Part shown: positions 46,300 to 59,023 of the stretch, piece by piece
Numbering within the stretch: position 1 is the first letter of the stretch
How the letters are laid out: each line of letters opens with the position of its first letter
Source of the DNA: Melieria omissa
Lineage: Eukaryota > Arthropoda > Insecta > Diptera > Ulidiidae
Assembly (NCBI GenBank): GCA_963971225.1
Contig: OZ020268.1
Coordinates: 45,558,404 to 45,622,403, forward strand
Direction of reading: 5' to 3'
DNA: 64,000 nt
Translations under genes and position numbers: made by a program
Notes under the pieces: generated by a model
Databases searched by the model: none
The model's input: the letters and a program-made list of their open reading frames with translations, nothing else
What the model was told of the DNA's origin: nothing

Positions 46300-49200
46300 C
46301 GCCCGCTGACAGCGAGATTATTCCAGGCGCTGCAGCGGTCGGCATTGACGTTAATCGCTGACCGATTAATTTGATTGTTCGTTTGGCTTTCGATCTCACT
46401 TTGTGCCAAACAAACGAAACATTTTATATAAAATGTGTCAGCTGCAAGCGGCTATTGACACTTTATGTTAGCTAAAAGTTTGAGAATTGCTCGGGAAGAG
46501 CAACAAATTTCTACACTACACATATGGAAACTTTATAGATTTTGATTGGCGTAATATTGCTTGTTGATCTGTGTTCAATTTTGCAACGGCGCAATTGTGA
46601 ATTTTTATTTTGTAATTATCTAAACGAACAGGGTAGAAATTATCAGAGTTTTAGCTTTATGCATGCAACTGTAAACAATTTAGAGATTTTTTTTACACTC
46701 TCGAATGAGAATTTTTGAGAAACGTTGAGGTGGCTGTCAGCTCTCACGAAACCTATTAATAATGAAATAAAATAAATAAAATAAATAAAAGTTGAGTTGT
46801 TTGCCTACGGCACAAAAAAGCATTACTCAGACGGACATAGACTGAATGAAATATTCCGTTAAGTTAAACAACACGTAGAACCTGTGAACGTTTTTCTTTT
46901 TTTCTTTCACAAATAAGCTGTGTGTGCAATGAAAAGTTGTCTGCCTTACATATGAAAACCTTAAAAACTTAACAGTTGTTGTTGTTTTTGTTCCAAAATA
47001 TATTTTTCTGTTCCCTCCAGACTTTACTAGAGTCCCGTCTGACAGAACTTTGGTCTCTGTTTCACTCAGACTCAACATGCGTAGTGTAAATGAGTGTAAA
47101 ATAAAAAATTATTCGTAGCTTATTTTATGAATGTTCTAAAAAATCATCATTAACTTTTAGTTAATCGTTCTTTTACATATTTCCTTTAAACTATTCCAAC
47201 TATTCCTATATTCCAAACTATTCTATGTTTTCCCCTCCCTCCGCCCTTTTCCCATTCACTTGAAATGTGTGCTCTAACATATGTTGGAAAAACAGTGTTG
47301 CATTCTCCTCTCCTCCCGTATCACCCATGGCCATAGTACAATGGTCCAAAATGGACTGAGTGTTAATCTTCACTCTGTGCTTGGGGTATACAGTTCCCCA
47401 CGACGACATAAAACATGAAATTGTAAAGGTTTTTAATTCTAAACGATATATTTATACTTATACTATTGGAAAGGTATTGATGAGAAGAATCTAAAAACAT
47501 AAACAAATATTTTAGTTCAAGTATGATTAGGCAGATATAGCCAAAAATAGCACACAAACTGTTTGTTGTACTTTGGGGAATAAATGACCCCGTTTCTTTT
47601 ACCAATACATTTTGTATGCAAAACTTATCCAAGTTCTGAACCACTCAATTTCTAAATCACGAGCAAAGACGGTGTGCAAATAAATAACATAAAAATACTA
47701 ATACAAAAAAACAAACAACAACAACATTAATAATATGTCATACTATAATGATAATATAATTATTTCCCAAAAAACTATTATTTTACTCATTCCCATACAA
47801 ACTATATTGGTTCAAAAATGGGGAACTCAGTTCCCATTGCACGGGATTAGGGTGTAAAAACCATGCACAGAGTGAAGGTTAAAGAAGGCTTATAGTCTTT
47901 CTGCCCACCCTCACATCACATCACTTCACATTCTTTGTTTTCTCTTAACTATAACACCGTGCGACAGCAAATTTTACACAAGGACAAGAATTACGAAGGA
48001 CGAAATTCAAGGATGTGGATGTTTGTGTTTTTCAAAAAGAAATATTGGAAATTTCCAAGGATTTTCAAGGATAAAGTTTTAAAAGGACATATTCAATACT
48101 TTGCACCAAAACATTAAATTTTCTAACATTCTAAGGATTTTTTTCTTTAAATTGATACCCATATTGTTATTCTGCAATGTGCTAAATAAAAAAAAATTTT
48201 TAAATAAACATGTCCTTGAAATTTCAAAGTCCTTTAGAAAAAAATCCCTTGTTTCGCGAGTACATAGATTTTTTTCGTGTGTTTTGAAATTTTTAGATTT
48301 TTTGTTGCACGGTGTATAAACCGTTAGAAACATTAAAAAATTAAGAGAAATCTGATTCGAATCTTAAAGGAGTAAGATTCTTAGTACGGATGTGGGTTTC
48401 TGGCGCAAGAGCAGTAGGAGGAGAAGGAGGAGTAGCAAGAGCAGCAGGAGTGGCGAGGGTTTCTGGCGCAAGGTGCAGCTGTAGCAGAAGGAGCAACAAG
48501 AAGAGGATGATCCGCCTGAGATTCTCCTACTGCAACTGCTGCTCCTGATACTCATTCTTCTCCTTTAGCTCCTGCTGATCTTGCTGCTTCGCCTGCTCCT
48601 GTTATTTCTGGCGCCAAAAACCCCCATTCCATACTATTTGCCATCTGTTTCCCCTTTTTGATGTAGGAGTTAATCGAAGTGCTCCGAAGTGGGATGATCT
48701 ATTGTGCTTGATAGCAAAACTCCACATTGGAACATTTCGTGAAGTAATAGAGAACCAATGTCAGAAGTTGTGCTTTGGAAATTCTAGACAATTGCCGAGA
48801 AAGTGCACAATTTCGTCTTTCTGGCATGGCAGACAGAACCAAGTCAGCCGATAAAAGTGTATCTAATAATCGGTTGAAATATTGACTACTGACAAGAATC
48901 CTACGGTCACTTCTATTGACAAAAACAAAAAAAGAAAAAAATAAACAAGTTAGAAGATAGAAGAAGATAGTAGTAGGTCACTACTAGTCATCTGTTCTTA
49001 TGTTGAGCATGAAACCAATCACGTGTCAGGTATTTAGTTGGTTTGAGTCCTATGAATCCACAATGTCCTTGTGTACAGGTATCTAAACCAACATCTGAAG
49101 GGTTTCCAACCGTATTAATGTGGTTTTTTATTAACTCACAATATTATAATTGGCAATGACATTGATAGGAGCCTTGAGTCCAGCTGGGTTCTTACTTGGG

Positions 49201-50500
49201 CTGCTGTAAAAATCTTATACTAGATTTTCTTCCGAAAATCCGAAAAAAATTTGGAAATCTTGTTTCCGAAATTCTTGCAATGCGTGTGGTGTATGTGACG
49301 TATGCAAAATCTGTGTGACTAGAAAAATTTCCAAAAAAGTACGCCAATTGTGAAAAAACTATAAAGTGCACAAAAACCTCAGCAGGAGAGACAAGCGCAA
49401 CCTTTTATTGGAACCAGAAGGCTTCAAAAGTTTTTACATACATACCATGTAAACGTCTATTACAGCGTATTACAGTCAATCTCTCACGCTACCAACGTCG
49501 GCAATTGCATGCACTGAGTGTCAATAGTGCATCGCATCCATTTATTGATTGCAATCCTAATAGATTGTGCTTTCTGATTTTATTTCTTTTATTTCTGAAA
49601 CGAATGCAAAAGCTATAAAATTGCTCTAACACGCGTACACACATAAACACACATGAGCGCATGTAAAAAAAAAAAACGTTGAATGCACCAGATTTTGATT
49701 TCTCCTCACGTATGACAGTAGATGATTCAAAGCCACGCAAATAAATATTTTCATTAGAAATCATTTAAAGCGATTAGCCATTAGCTAATATTAGTTATTG
49801 GTTTAAACATATTTAATTACAATAATGAATTAATTATATAATTTAATATAAATTTTGGCAATACATTTTTTGTCAGTTTGCTGTTGTTGGTCTCAGTTTT
49901 TTCTCCAAAATACCGAAAAAGTTGCAATGTAAATGTTTTTTTTCCTAAGATAAATATGTAAGTAACGAATATGTAAGTAAACCCATTTCGTACCTTCGAT
50001 TCGTTAATGAATTGTAGAAATTAGTAATGTTTGTAGGTTTTTTTATTACGATTTACTTATGTAATCTAAAGCTTCTGTTTTTTACATTATACTTAAATCT
50101 ATTGGATGTGTAATGAAAGATTTGTTTGCTATGCTACACCATCTCTACTAAATATGGGCGGACATTGAAGAAAACCTCACAATTCAAATTTTTTCCTGAT
50201 GATATTTTAAAGTACTAAAAAGAATTAGACTTGTAAATTTAGTTAATTATACTTAATTAGACAATTATTTAGTAGTTTTGTATTACAATAAATAAATATA
50301 GATCTGTTCAGATGGTCACAGAGGTCGCGAAAGTGTTAAAAATTCAAATATTAATTTGCAATTACGGACAATTGCTATCATTGATCTTGCTGAAACATAT
50401 TGTCCGTGTCTTTTTTCACCTAATTCGCTATCCTATTGAAAAATTTTTTCCATAGAAAAAATAAAAGAATGAAAAAATTAAAAAAAATATTCAAAAATAG
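46300..50500. other. Intergenic AT-rich sequence
   Basis: No gene is supported. A fragment at 47261-47303 resembles 6773-6815, and 48385-48620 is a purine-rich then pyrimidine-rich low-complexity tract with TTTCTGGCGC repeated at about 48399, 48459 and 48607. Confidence 0.4.
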
Positions 50501-50549
50501 ACATGGAACTTTATGGAGATCTGGAGCTTATCGAGGTTATAATTGTCTC

Positions 50550-51035
50550 GAAAAAAGCGTGCTTGGAGCCTAAGTGCCTTAGAGTTGGTCGCGCAGTTGG
50601 CCATTTTAACTGTTGAAATGGCTATAGAAAAGTGTTTCGAAACAAGAAGATGGCCAGACGATGACTGTCAGTAGAACGACATCAGGACATGAAAACAGGA
50701 TTTTTTGTCACAATGGTCTGACATGGGCTTGTTCAACATTTGATTCCAACAAGATGGCACAACCTTGCCAAATTTAGAGCGTTACATTTGAGTTGTTGCA
50801 AGAAAATTTGACTGAAAATCGCCAAGTTCGTGCGATTTTAAGCCCTTAGGCTTTTTTCGTTGGGGCTAAATTAAATCGCTCTTTTATAGCCACAAACCAA
50901 CAACAAATGACCAAATGAAAACAACACAATTTAAACTGTTGACGAGATCCAGATTGAGTTATGCACAAAGTTGAACAACTCAACTCGAGACCTGTTAACG
51001 AAGTCACGAAGGCCATTTGAATGATATTATTTTCA
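50550..51035 (+). pseudogene. DD41D transposase relic
   Basis: The plus strand has decayed rosa-type transposase: FQQDGTTLPNLE (about 50745-50785), SPSSCDFKPLGFFRWG (about 50820-50868, the third Asp replaced by Gly), then KSLFYSHKPTTNDQMK. Many stops and frame changes are present and no terminal repeats are found. Confidence 0.7.
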
Positions 51036-52250
51036 AAACTTAGTTTTACTAAAGGGACTTTAATCCACAACTCAACTCTTTAATTTTTGAAGTTCAGACA
51101 TACTTAATGGAAACCACTTCATAAAAACAAATCGCTTAAAAGGGTCGTTCATGTGTGCACGTTTCATACAAGTGCACATGGAACCAGACTTTGAACTGAT
51201 AACAGACACTGACTTGTTAAGTAAGTGCACATTATTAAAGCGCTTATTGCATTCTCTAATTATGTAGATGAGTTTTTAGTTGCCTTTGGACTTTTTTGTT
51301 GGTGTAATATTTCTTCCCAAAAAACGCGTAAACACTTCGAAGGTCATTCATCACCGCAACATTACAAAATGCTGAATCTACAAAAGTTCTGTAGTAAATA
51401 AATTCAATTATTAAACAATTTGTTTGTTGTTATTTTTATATTCATACGTGGGGTGCATGTGTGTGTATGTGTTGTTTTTTCGCTTGTCTTCGTTAATTAA
51501 TGTTGTTACAGCAAAGCAAATTTACAGTCAGAGCACAATTGAATGCTTCGAATTTCGCTCGACGGAAGTTTGAAAGAAAGAAAAAATAGAAAAATGTGCG
51601 AGCTTCTGTGTCGCTGCAGAGAACGACGGCAATCGTTTCATGAAAATGTATTGAGAGATTTTCTAATTCTGTCAGCGGCGCCAGCGGCGAAATCAGCTGT
51701 TCGAGTGTCTAAAAAAACCAAATAATAATAGAAAGTGGAAAATAGTTGAGTGAGTGATTTAGTTGGGTAAGAACGATGCCCTCTTCGACTGGTTCTCACA
51801 AAACTATCAGTGACGCATAGATAGATTTGAAAGGGAAATGTGCACTGAGACCAGAGTTGGGGGCGTTTTGTAAGCAACTTTTGAGCTGAAATACATTTCA
51901 TATCAATCTTATTTGATAAAAATACAAATTTAAAAAATTTTGTAACAAACATATAAAAATAATGATATGAACTTTTTTGGTCCCAATTGTGATTCACTAA
52001 GCGACATTTCAAGATGAATTTCAAGCATCAATTTGTGTGAATATTTACGTTGTTTGGTCTTATTGTGATGTCAATTTATTTTAATTTTTTTTATGGACGT
52101 ATTAGGGGAGGAAGGGATACTGATCAGTAAATTGGATCGTTTTCAATGCTCCAAAATCAAAATGTATAGTTTGAACAAAAATGTTAAGTTAGCTTCTGTC
52201 CTCTCCGTCAGAGACTGACAGAAATTGACTTCAAAACAAACTAACATTAA

Positions 52251-52478
52251 CCCTTTTGGGACTACTGGGATAATACGTCCCAGCGAGTTTTTAATGACCC
52301 TCAAAACAATTATTCAGATCTCATCGCAAAATATTCATTCCAATTATGTCACCGGATGAAAGAATGATTTCAGATTTTGTGAGCATGCAACATACTTTTC
52401 TGGCCCCAATTTTCATAGCATGGAAACATTTCTAACAACAGTATTTGGTTTTCAAATTTAAACTCCGTCCCGAAGGAG
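52251..52478. mobile_element. MITE family D copy 2 (TTAA-type)
   Basis: 228 bp between TTAA at 52247-52250 and 52479-52482. It starts CCCTTTTGGGACTACTGGGA and ends CGTCCCGAAGGAG. It matches 43608-43840 in reverse orientation. Non-coding. Confidence 0.8.
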
Positions 52479-52812
52479 TTAAGTTTATGTTAAGTAAGTT
52501 ATGTATGTAGCTGCTTTCATTTTCAAAATTGTTAAAGTTAAGACAACAATATCGCGTTTTTATTATGTAAAACTATAATCCTACAATAAATAAATCTACA
52601 GAGAGATGATTAAATTTCATGAAAACTATATTTTTGCTACTGCTGGGATGTTGACCGAACCATCAATCCAAAGGGGTCCTCTTGCATTCCCCTCTTTGTG
52701 TTTAACTAATCGAAAAACTTCTGTAACTTTTGACCTCACTTTAACTATTTACATATGTGCGCATTGCATCCAATAGCTGCTTGTGTCTTATGTTCCATAG
52801 GCTAATCTTTTC

Positions 52813-53262
52813 TAGGGAAAACTGTACGCCAAGGCCGAAGACGGACAGATCATGTGACCAGCTCTATTGTTGCGCTTCGAGAATAGTCTATAGGTAATGT
52901 CGTCAGCAAAGTTGAGGAAGATGCTATGGGTCTCCTAAAGCTTTTATGCACCGTTGTTAATGCAACCAGCCTCTTTGGATATCACAGATTACACAGTGCA
53001 ACAAATTCCAAAAAATGTTCGAGGGCCAAGGTCAAACATATCTCTTTCGATAGAGGACCTCAGTACAAGAAAAATGCCAAACGATTTTTCCTGGAAAGTT
53101 TGAGTTTTGTTTTTAACTGAAACTTTAAAAACATTATATCTTTTCTACGGAAACTGTCCGTCAAGGCCGAAGACGGGCAGACCATGTGTTCAGCTCTATT
53201 ATTGCCCTTTGAGAATAGTCTATAGGTAATGTCCACAGCAAAGTTGAGGAAGATGTCTCCTA
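52813..53262 (-). repeat. Tandem ~125 bp duplicated segment
   Basis: The segment 52813-52937 (AAACTGTACGCCAAGGCCGA through GTTGAGGAAGATGC...GTCTCCT) recurs at 53137-53262 with scattered changes, 324 bp downstream. On the minus strand both read FLNFA(D/V)DITYRLFSK.NNRA. The FADD in one copy resembles a reverse-transcriptase active site, so these may be LINE fragments. The similarity is too short to be sure. Confidence 0.55.
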
Positions 53263-53502
53263 AGAGAGAGTCCACAGTTGGCCATCTCAATCCAGCTTTC
53301 GTATTGTTTCGAGGTTCTTCAAATTTCGCCAAATTTCTTAATCCAATTCCACGTTCGGGTTCACTTCCAGTCGCCACTTATCTGCCAGTTAATTTAGATT
53401 TTTCCCAACAAGTCCTCAAACTCTATTCAGAATAGGTCACTGTTAATTTCCAGATGCATTTCAAACCCAGTTTAGAAGTCAGTGTCGTTTTTTGTATGCA
53501 AC

Positions 53503-53550
53503 TTATCACTATGCACGGTTGTCTACGGCTATAAGGATGTCTACGGCTAT
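53503..53550. repeat. 17-18 bp direct repeat
   Basis: GTCTACGGCTATAAGGAT occurs twice in tandem at 53521-53555. No function is evident. Confidence 0.5.
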
Positions 53551-53879
53551 AAGGATCGATATATTAGATACCTGGCAGTAAAAAAAGTCACCCAGTGCTT
53601 CAGTCGATTTGAACATATTTTTATATATTCTTCTAAACGCCATATGCAAGTCAGATTCATTTCTTTTTAGAACTAAACGACAAACTGAAGTTGATATCTT
53701 GCATTTCCTCAGCCGATTATAAGATAAGCCATTTTATTTCAGTTGAATTTTTCCATTTGCTACTTTGCGTTAATTCTTGAATTATCTTTATTTGTCTATA
53801 AAACACTTTGTTTAGGGGCTTTCAGAAGTAGTCAACCAATAGTCTGCACGACGGCATTCACGCTGCTCAACGCTGTTGT

Positions 53880-54300
53880 GAAAGCGGCCACACCACCTCC
53901 GCCATAAAAGTATCTAGATACAATATTTCTTCTTCCATATCTACTCACTTTAGTGCTGCTATATCTCGATTTCGCTGAGAATTGTGCGGTAAGTGCGAAG
54001 CACAGAACGAAAACAAAAACCGATACACAAGTGAATGCAATCGAACGAAAAACGTTTTGGCGCTGTGAATGAGCAACAATAACTGTGGGAAGCCGGCGCA
54101 ACAAGCGGTTTGTTCAGCAGACAGATGCGAACTGAATTTAGCCGCGCACGACGATCGGTGTGGCAACCAGCGATAGTCGACAAGTCGAGCCCCGAATGCC
54201 ACATTTGCCGGAGTTGGCGGCAGCAGGGGCCGGTCTTCGGCCACCACATCAGCCGCCGATTCTTATAAACTCGCAACGCATGAAACACTCCGATTAGACA
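53880..54300. other. GC-richer island, unassigned
   Basis: Mixed composition in an AT-rich region. Overlapping frames on the minus strand have no ATG start in the longest case (TTG at 54104) and no domain. It could be a promoter or non-coding exon of a neighbouring gene. Confidence 0.3.
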
Positions 54301-54499
54301 GCGCCAAACGATTAAATATTGTCCACACACACGCGCACACACACACACATACACACCCAAACATTTCATAGATTTCAGCATGAAATGAACTCAACATAGT
54401 TATTTTTGTTTGGCCAAATTGTGTAAAGGGCAAATACACATCAAAAACAACAAAAAAAACAACAAACAACAACAACAGCAAGAAGAATTTCACTTATGA

Positions 54500-55760
54500 A
54501 AACATAGGGGAGGAACAAGCCTCCTTTTTTCGTATTCTTTGTGCCAGACATTTGCGTTGTTGTTGATTTTCGTTTGTGTTTGCGTTACGTGAGCGGTTTC
54601 AAGGTCAATTGGCCTAGGGCCAATAATTGTAGCTTGATATTGCGTTGGAAATTAATTCGAATGAATATATCCTATACGATTTTATGGTTTTAGTCCACAC
54701 GTAAAAACATCTGACGAATTTTTAAATTTCTTTAGGAAATTTTTTTGGTTTTTTTTAGCTACTCGTTGTGTGCATAGTATTGTACAAATATATATATTTT
54801 TTTAATATTATGTATTTTCATTAATTTGTATTTGGAAATAGATTTTTGTAACATTTCATATCGTTTTGACAAAACGAAAATAAAACAAAATTAATTTCGG
54901 AAATAATGTTTTCTTAATTTGAAACAATCACATTGTGATTGTATTTGTATCTGTATTTGTAATCTATGGTAACAATCCAGGTAAAAGATTAACAAAACAA
55001 AGTCGAGAATCAAGAAAAACTAGAATCGAATTGTGTTTTTGTTGTATTTTTGTTGTGTTTTTTATAAATGTATAGGTACCAGTGTTACTTTCATATTAAA
55101 GTTTTTTAAATAATGTTCCTCCATTTAAAATATATTATTGTTTTTATTTGTTCAGCTAAAGATTTGTTTTGTTATACAATTGTGTATTACAACAAGAAAA
55201 CATTTAGTTTATATGTTTTTGATTTTAACATTTCAGGTCTGAGCATTTTCGACTGTCAGTATAGATTTTCCGCAACATTACCTAATTTTATAGTTAGGAT
55301 GTACAAACAAAAATTCAAGTCTCTCTAAAGTCAAATGTTATTTCGAAGCCAAAAAATAACCTGGTATTCTCTCGGTTTACAGAGATTTTTAAAAACATTT
55401 TTTTGATGACTTTAGACTGATTTTAAGTTTAGAAATTTTAAGATGACATGGGCGCTTATTTGGAGGAACAAGGTCAATTTTCGCATCAAGGTGTGATGGA
55501 CTATGAATGTTGCGACGTTATCGGAGACATTTCTATACAGTAGAGTACTACTACCGGCAATAATACAGTTTGACATACAGTGCGACAATTATGTATTAAG
55601 ACTCGAACCATATCTCTATCAGCAACCAAGCGTGCCATCTATGTGCGAGCACATGCGTTTTGAAGCTTCAACCTTCCTCTGCGAACTGTCAGAATTTCAT
55701 GACATTTGGTTGGCATTTAATATTTATTAAAATTCATTTTGCAAAACACGTTTTCGTTTG
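54500..55760. other. AT-rich intergenic sequence, nothing recognised
   Basis: Short open frames (for example 55113-55328 and 55503-55730) have no domain or context supporting them as genes. Confidence 0.4.
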
Positions 55761-55777
55761 ATGTTGAAATTTTAACG

Positions 55778-56609
55778 TGGAGCAAAGAGCGGTCATTAAA
55801 TTCCACGCAAAAATTGGTAAAAGTGCCTCAGAAACATTCCGAATGATGCAGTAAGCGTATGGCGATGCTTGTTTATCAAGATCAAATGTTTTTTCATGGC
55901 ATAAACATTTTGTGGATGGCAGAGAGTCGCTGGAAGATGAAATAAAAGAAGGAAGGCCAATTTCAGTTCGGACGCCGGAAATCCAGAAAGTTCGTGATTT
56001 TATTGCAGAAGATCGCAATGCTTCACTGAAAAGAGAACATCAAAAGAGACATCGTTGCAGCCGCAGAAAATGATCCAAACTTCCTGAAAACGGGTGAGAA
56101 AACATGGTGTTTCCAATACGATCCAGAAACCAAGCGTCAAGGTGCAGAATGGAAATCGAAAAACTCATCACACGCCAAAAACACACGAAAAGTTCCATCA
56201 AAAATCAAAACAATGTTCATCACATTCTTCGATAGCAAAGACATTATCCACAAAGAATTTGTTCCAACTGGTTAAACAGTTACTGCCGCATATTACCTCG
56301 AAGTGTTGAAGCGTTTGATGGCCAGAATCCGTCGTATTCGACCAAAATACTACGATCCAAAAAGTTGGTCTCTGTCGCACGATAATGCACCGAGTCACAC
56401 AGTACTGTGTGTTGAATCATCCACCGTATTCACCTGATTTGGCACCGTGCGACTTCTCTTTGTTCCCGAAACTGAAATTGAAGACCACACAACGGGCTTC
56501 GACGAGGGCACTGGAGGAAATTCCGAAAAATGAGGTGGAACACGCGTTTGAATCACTATTAAATCGATGTAACAAGTGTATTGAATCAGGAGGAGAATAT
56601 TTCAAATAA
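55778..56609 (+). pseudogene. mariner (DD34D) transposase relic
   Basis: The plus strand starts EQRAVIKFHAKIGKSASETF (about 55785) with SWHKHFVDGRESLEDEIKEG, the mariner N-terminal region. It then jumps to a piece equivalent to the GDETW box (GEKTWCFQYDPETK at about 56095, first Asp lost), SKIKTMFITFFDSKDIIHKE, LSHDNAPSHT and SPDLAPCDFSLFPKLK. Stops, frame changes and an internal deletion make it inactive. It belongs to the same broad mariner group as the 174-1113 element. Terminal repeats were not identified. Confidence 0.85.
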
Positions 56610-57049
56610 ATATTTCGGAAAATTAGCAGATATCGTGTTTTAATTGTGTTTTCTAGAGGCAGACTTAATACATAATTGTCACACTGTGTATTTATAAATA
56701 TAAATCTCTTTTTTTTCCTTTTCTTTTACTTTTAATGTGTTTTTCCATAAAGATTTTACGAGATTTTTATGGATTTATATTCTGGAAGCGTTTTCGAACT
56801 CGAGGAGACTTAACTTTATTATTACAAAAAATTTAAATAATTTTTTGTTTAATTTTTTTGTAGCAAATTTGCCATCAATTAATTCAAACTTTACACCAGA
56901 ATCAAGAATCTAGAATAATTTTTTTGCAAGTCAAATTTGGGTTAACGTCATTGTATGACCTTCAGCAAATTACTACTAACCAACTATACGCAGTGAAATA
57001 TATGATTACAGATTTTTGGGCCCCACTTGCGAAACAACCCTGTCACGTG

Positions 57050-57405
57050 CGTTCAATAAGTCTGCTCTGCTGCACAAAGTGAAGTGCAGTCAATACACAT
57101 AAAATTGGTGGGCACGTCTGGAAGCGCAAAGAAATCTCCTGCAGGGCACCGAGCATAAAGAAGGCAGCCAGGCAACGCAAATGCAGTTAGGTAGCGACAG
57201 AAAGGCGATGTGCGAGTGTGTGGGTTTCTATTTGCAGACAGCGACTACTTTTCGCAAAAGCACAGCGCATTGGAGCAGAGCACAGCGTGGGAGAGAAGCC
57301 CACAACGGCATGTTGCAAGTTGTGGGGCCGAAGACACTTGAAACGAAGACAGCAACGAAGCGCAATTAAACTGCAAGCACATTCAGATACCAATGCAATG
57401 CGCCG
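57050..57405 (+). promoter_or_regulatory. Possible 5' non-coding exon of an unseen gene
   Basis: A GC-richer block ends at GCGCCG followed by GTGAGTGAGAG (57405 on), a good donor. It resembles a fly 5' UTR exon on the plus strand. No acceptor or coding exon is seen downstream in the window. Confidence 0.3.
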
Positions 57406-58034
57406 GTGAGTGAGAGCGAACGCGAGAGCGTAACAGGAGAGCTGCAGCAGAGCGCACGTGACCGTGCCCCCTTCTTCACATAAACGTATTTGTTTAAAAT
57501 TAAAACTTATTTTGCTTTCTGTTAATTTTTCGCCTTTTCTTGTTTCTGTTTCGTTGATTTTGTATTTTTTGATTTTTGTTTTCAGCTCGTTTTTCTTCGG
57601 AGACACGCATCGTTTATGCATAGTTGTTTGCTGCTAATTTTGTTGTTGTTGTTATTGTCTATGGTTGACTGGAATTGAAGAAATATTAGTTAGCTGACTG
57701 CTTGGTGGAAACGAACTTTGTACCGCGTGGTCGCTGTCGTCTGTGTGTGTGAGTGGATATGCTGCAGATATGTTTGTTTGTATGTGTGTGTGTGTGTAGT
57801 TGCAGCTAGAAAACCAGTCGCATTGTATTTCAGGCATTTAAGTTTTTTGTTTTTAATTTTTACAATCTATTTATGTTTTTGTCATTATGTATGTTTGTTT
57901 GTCGTTAGTTGATTTCTGGCGCTGCAGATAGTGCAACATTCCGGCGTTGAAGCGCGTGTGCGACACACTGCAACGTGGCGCAATGCGGCAATTGGCTCGT
58001 TGCTCAACATTGGGCGTTGTAATTATTGAATCTG

Positions 58035-58300
58035 AGGTTTTCTATGTTTTCATTAACCACTTATTTAATAGTTCAGACTTGAATAAATTAGTGCAATGAT
58101 GGCTCTATGGAAGCGCAGTGATTAAGTTGACGCTTTTCATAGACCCCACACTGATGTTTTGTCATAAGAGTGGAGCTCGAAATTTACTTAGAGTTTCCTT
58201 GTTTTAATTAATTACTTATTTAATAGTATTGACTGAAATAAATTAGTGCAATAATGGTTTTACGGAAGCGAAGTGGTTAAGTCGGCGCTTGTGAGTTTGT
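58035..58300. repeat. Local tandem duplication, ~155 bp apart
   Basis: CACTTATTTAATAGTTCAGA...AATAAATTAGTGCAATGATGG (58058-58105) is repeated as TACTTATTTAATAGTATTGA...AATAAATTAGTGCAATAATGG (58212-58257), both followed by GGAAGCG.AGTG.TTAAGT. Confidence 0.65.
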
Positions 58301-59023
58301 CAGTTGAGGCGTTGCCATAGAATCGGCGTTGGAAATTAAGGCAGAGAATACGATATACGCTTAAGTTTGATTAAATGAAAGTATGTGCAAAGTCATCAAA
58401 TTTAAAACCTATTAAACAAGTTTAAAGTAAAATTGTTGTTAAAACACCATAAAAATAGTTTGAACTGCATAAATCAGTAAAGAAAAGTGTTCACATGCTG
58501 CAGGTTCCGGTTGGGAACATTTAATCCAATCATAGCATGAAGTAGCAATCGATTGACCCATAGAGAAGATTTAAAGTGTAGGCAAGGAACGTTCGCCTCG
58601 AGTTCTAAAACTTTAGGTTCAGTACCAGACAGCGAGACTTGTAAGACGGCGTAAGTTTAGAGAAATTTAAAGACCTTTGAGAGAATTTAATGAAAACATT
58701 TTGGATCCGCTCGAAGTGGTCAATTAATATGGGTCGTCTTATTTCAGCTTTAAAACCATGACAGCGATTTTTTAAATTGTTTAGGCACTAAAATTTTGTT
58801 TGATCACTACAGTTTTTCAATTAGTTCGAGAGAAATTAAAGTTAGAAAATAATGAAATAAAAAGATAATTAATTAAATAATTAAAAAAATAAATAAATAA
58901 GAAAATAAATAAATAAATAAAGTTCAAAAGATAAACGTATGAAAATAATAAAATTATTTTTTTAAATATCAACAATTATTTTAATATTTTGAATGCTTCA
59001 AAGGGCACTTATGTATTTTTTGA

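Noticed and set aside
53832..54104. 90-codon minus-strand frame with a hydrophobic segment
   Set aside because: The frame begins at TTG, the hydrophobic run is Phe/Val low complexity and nothing supports expression.
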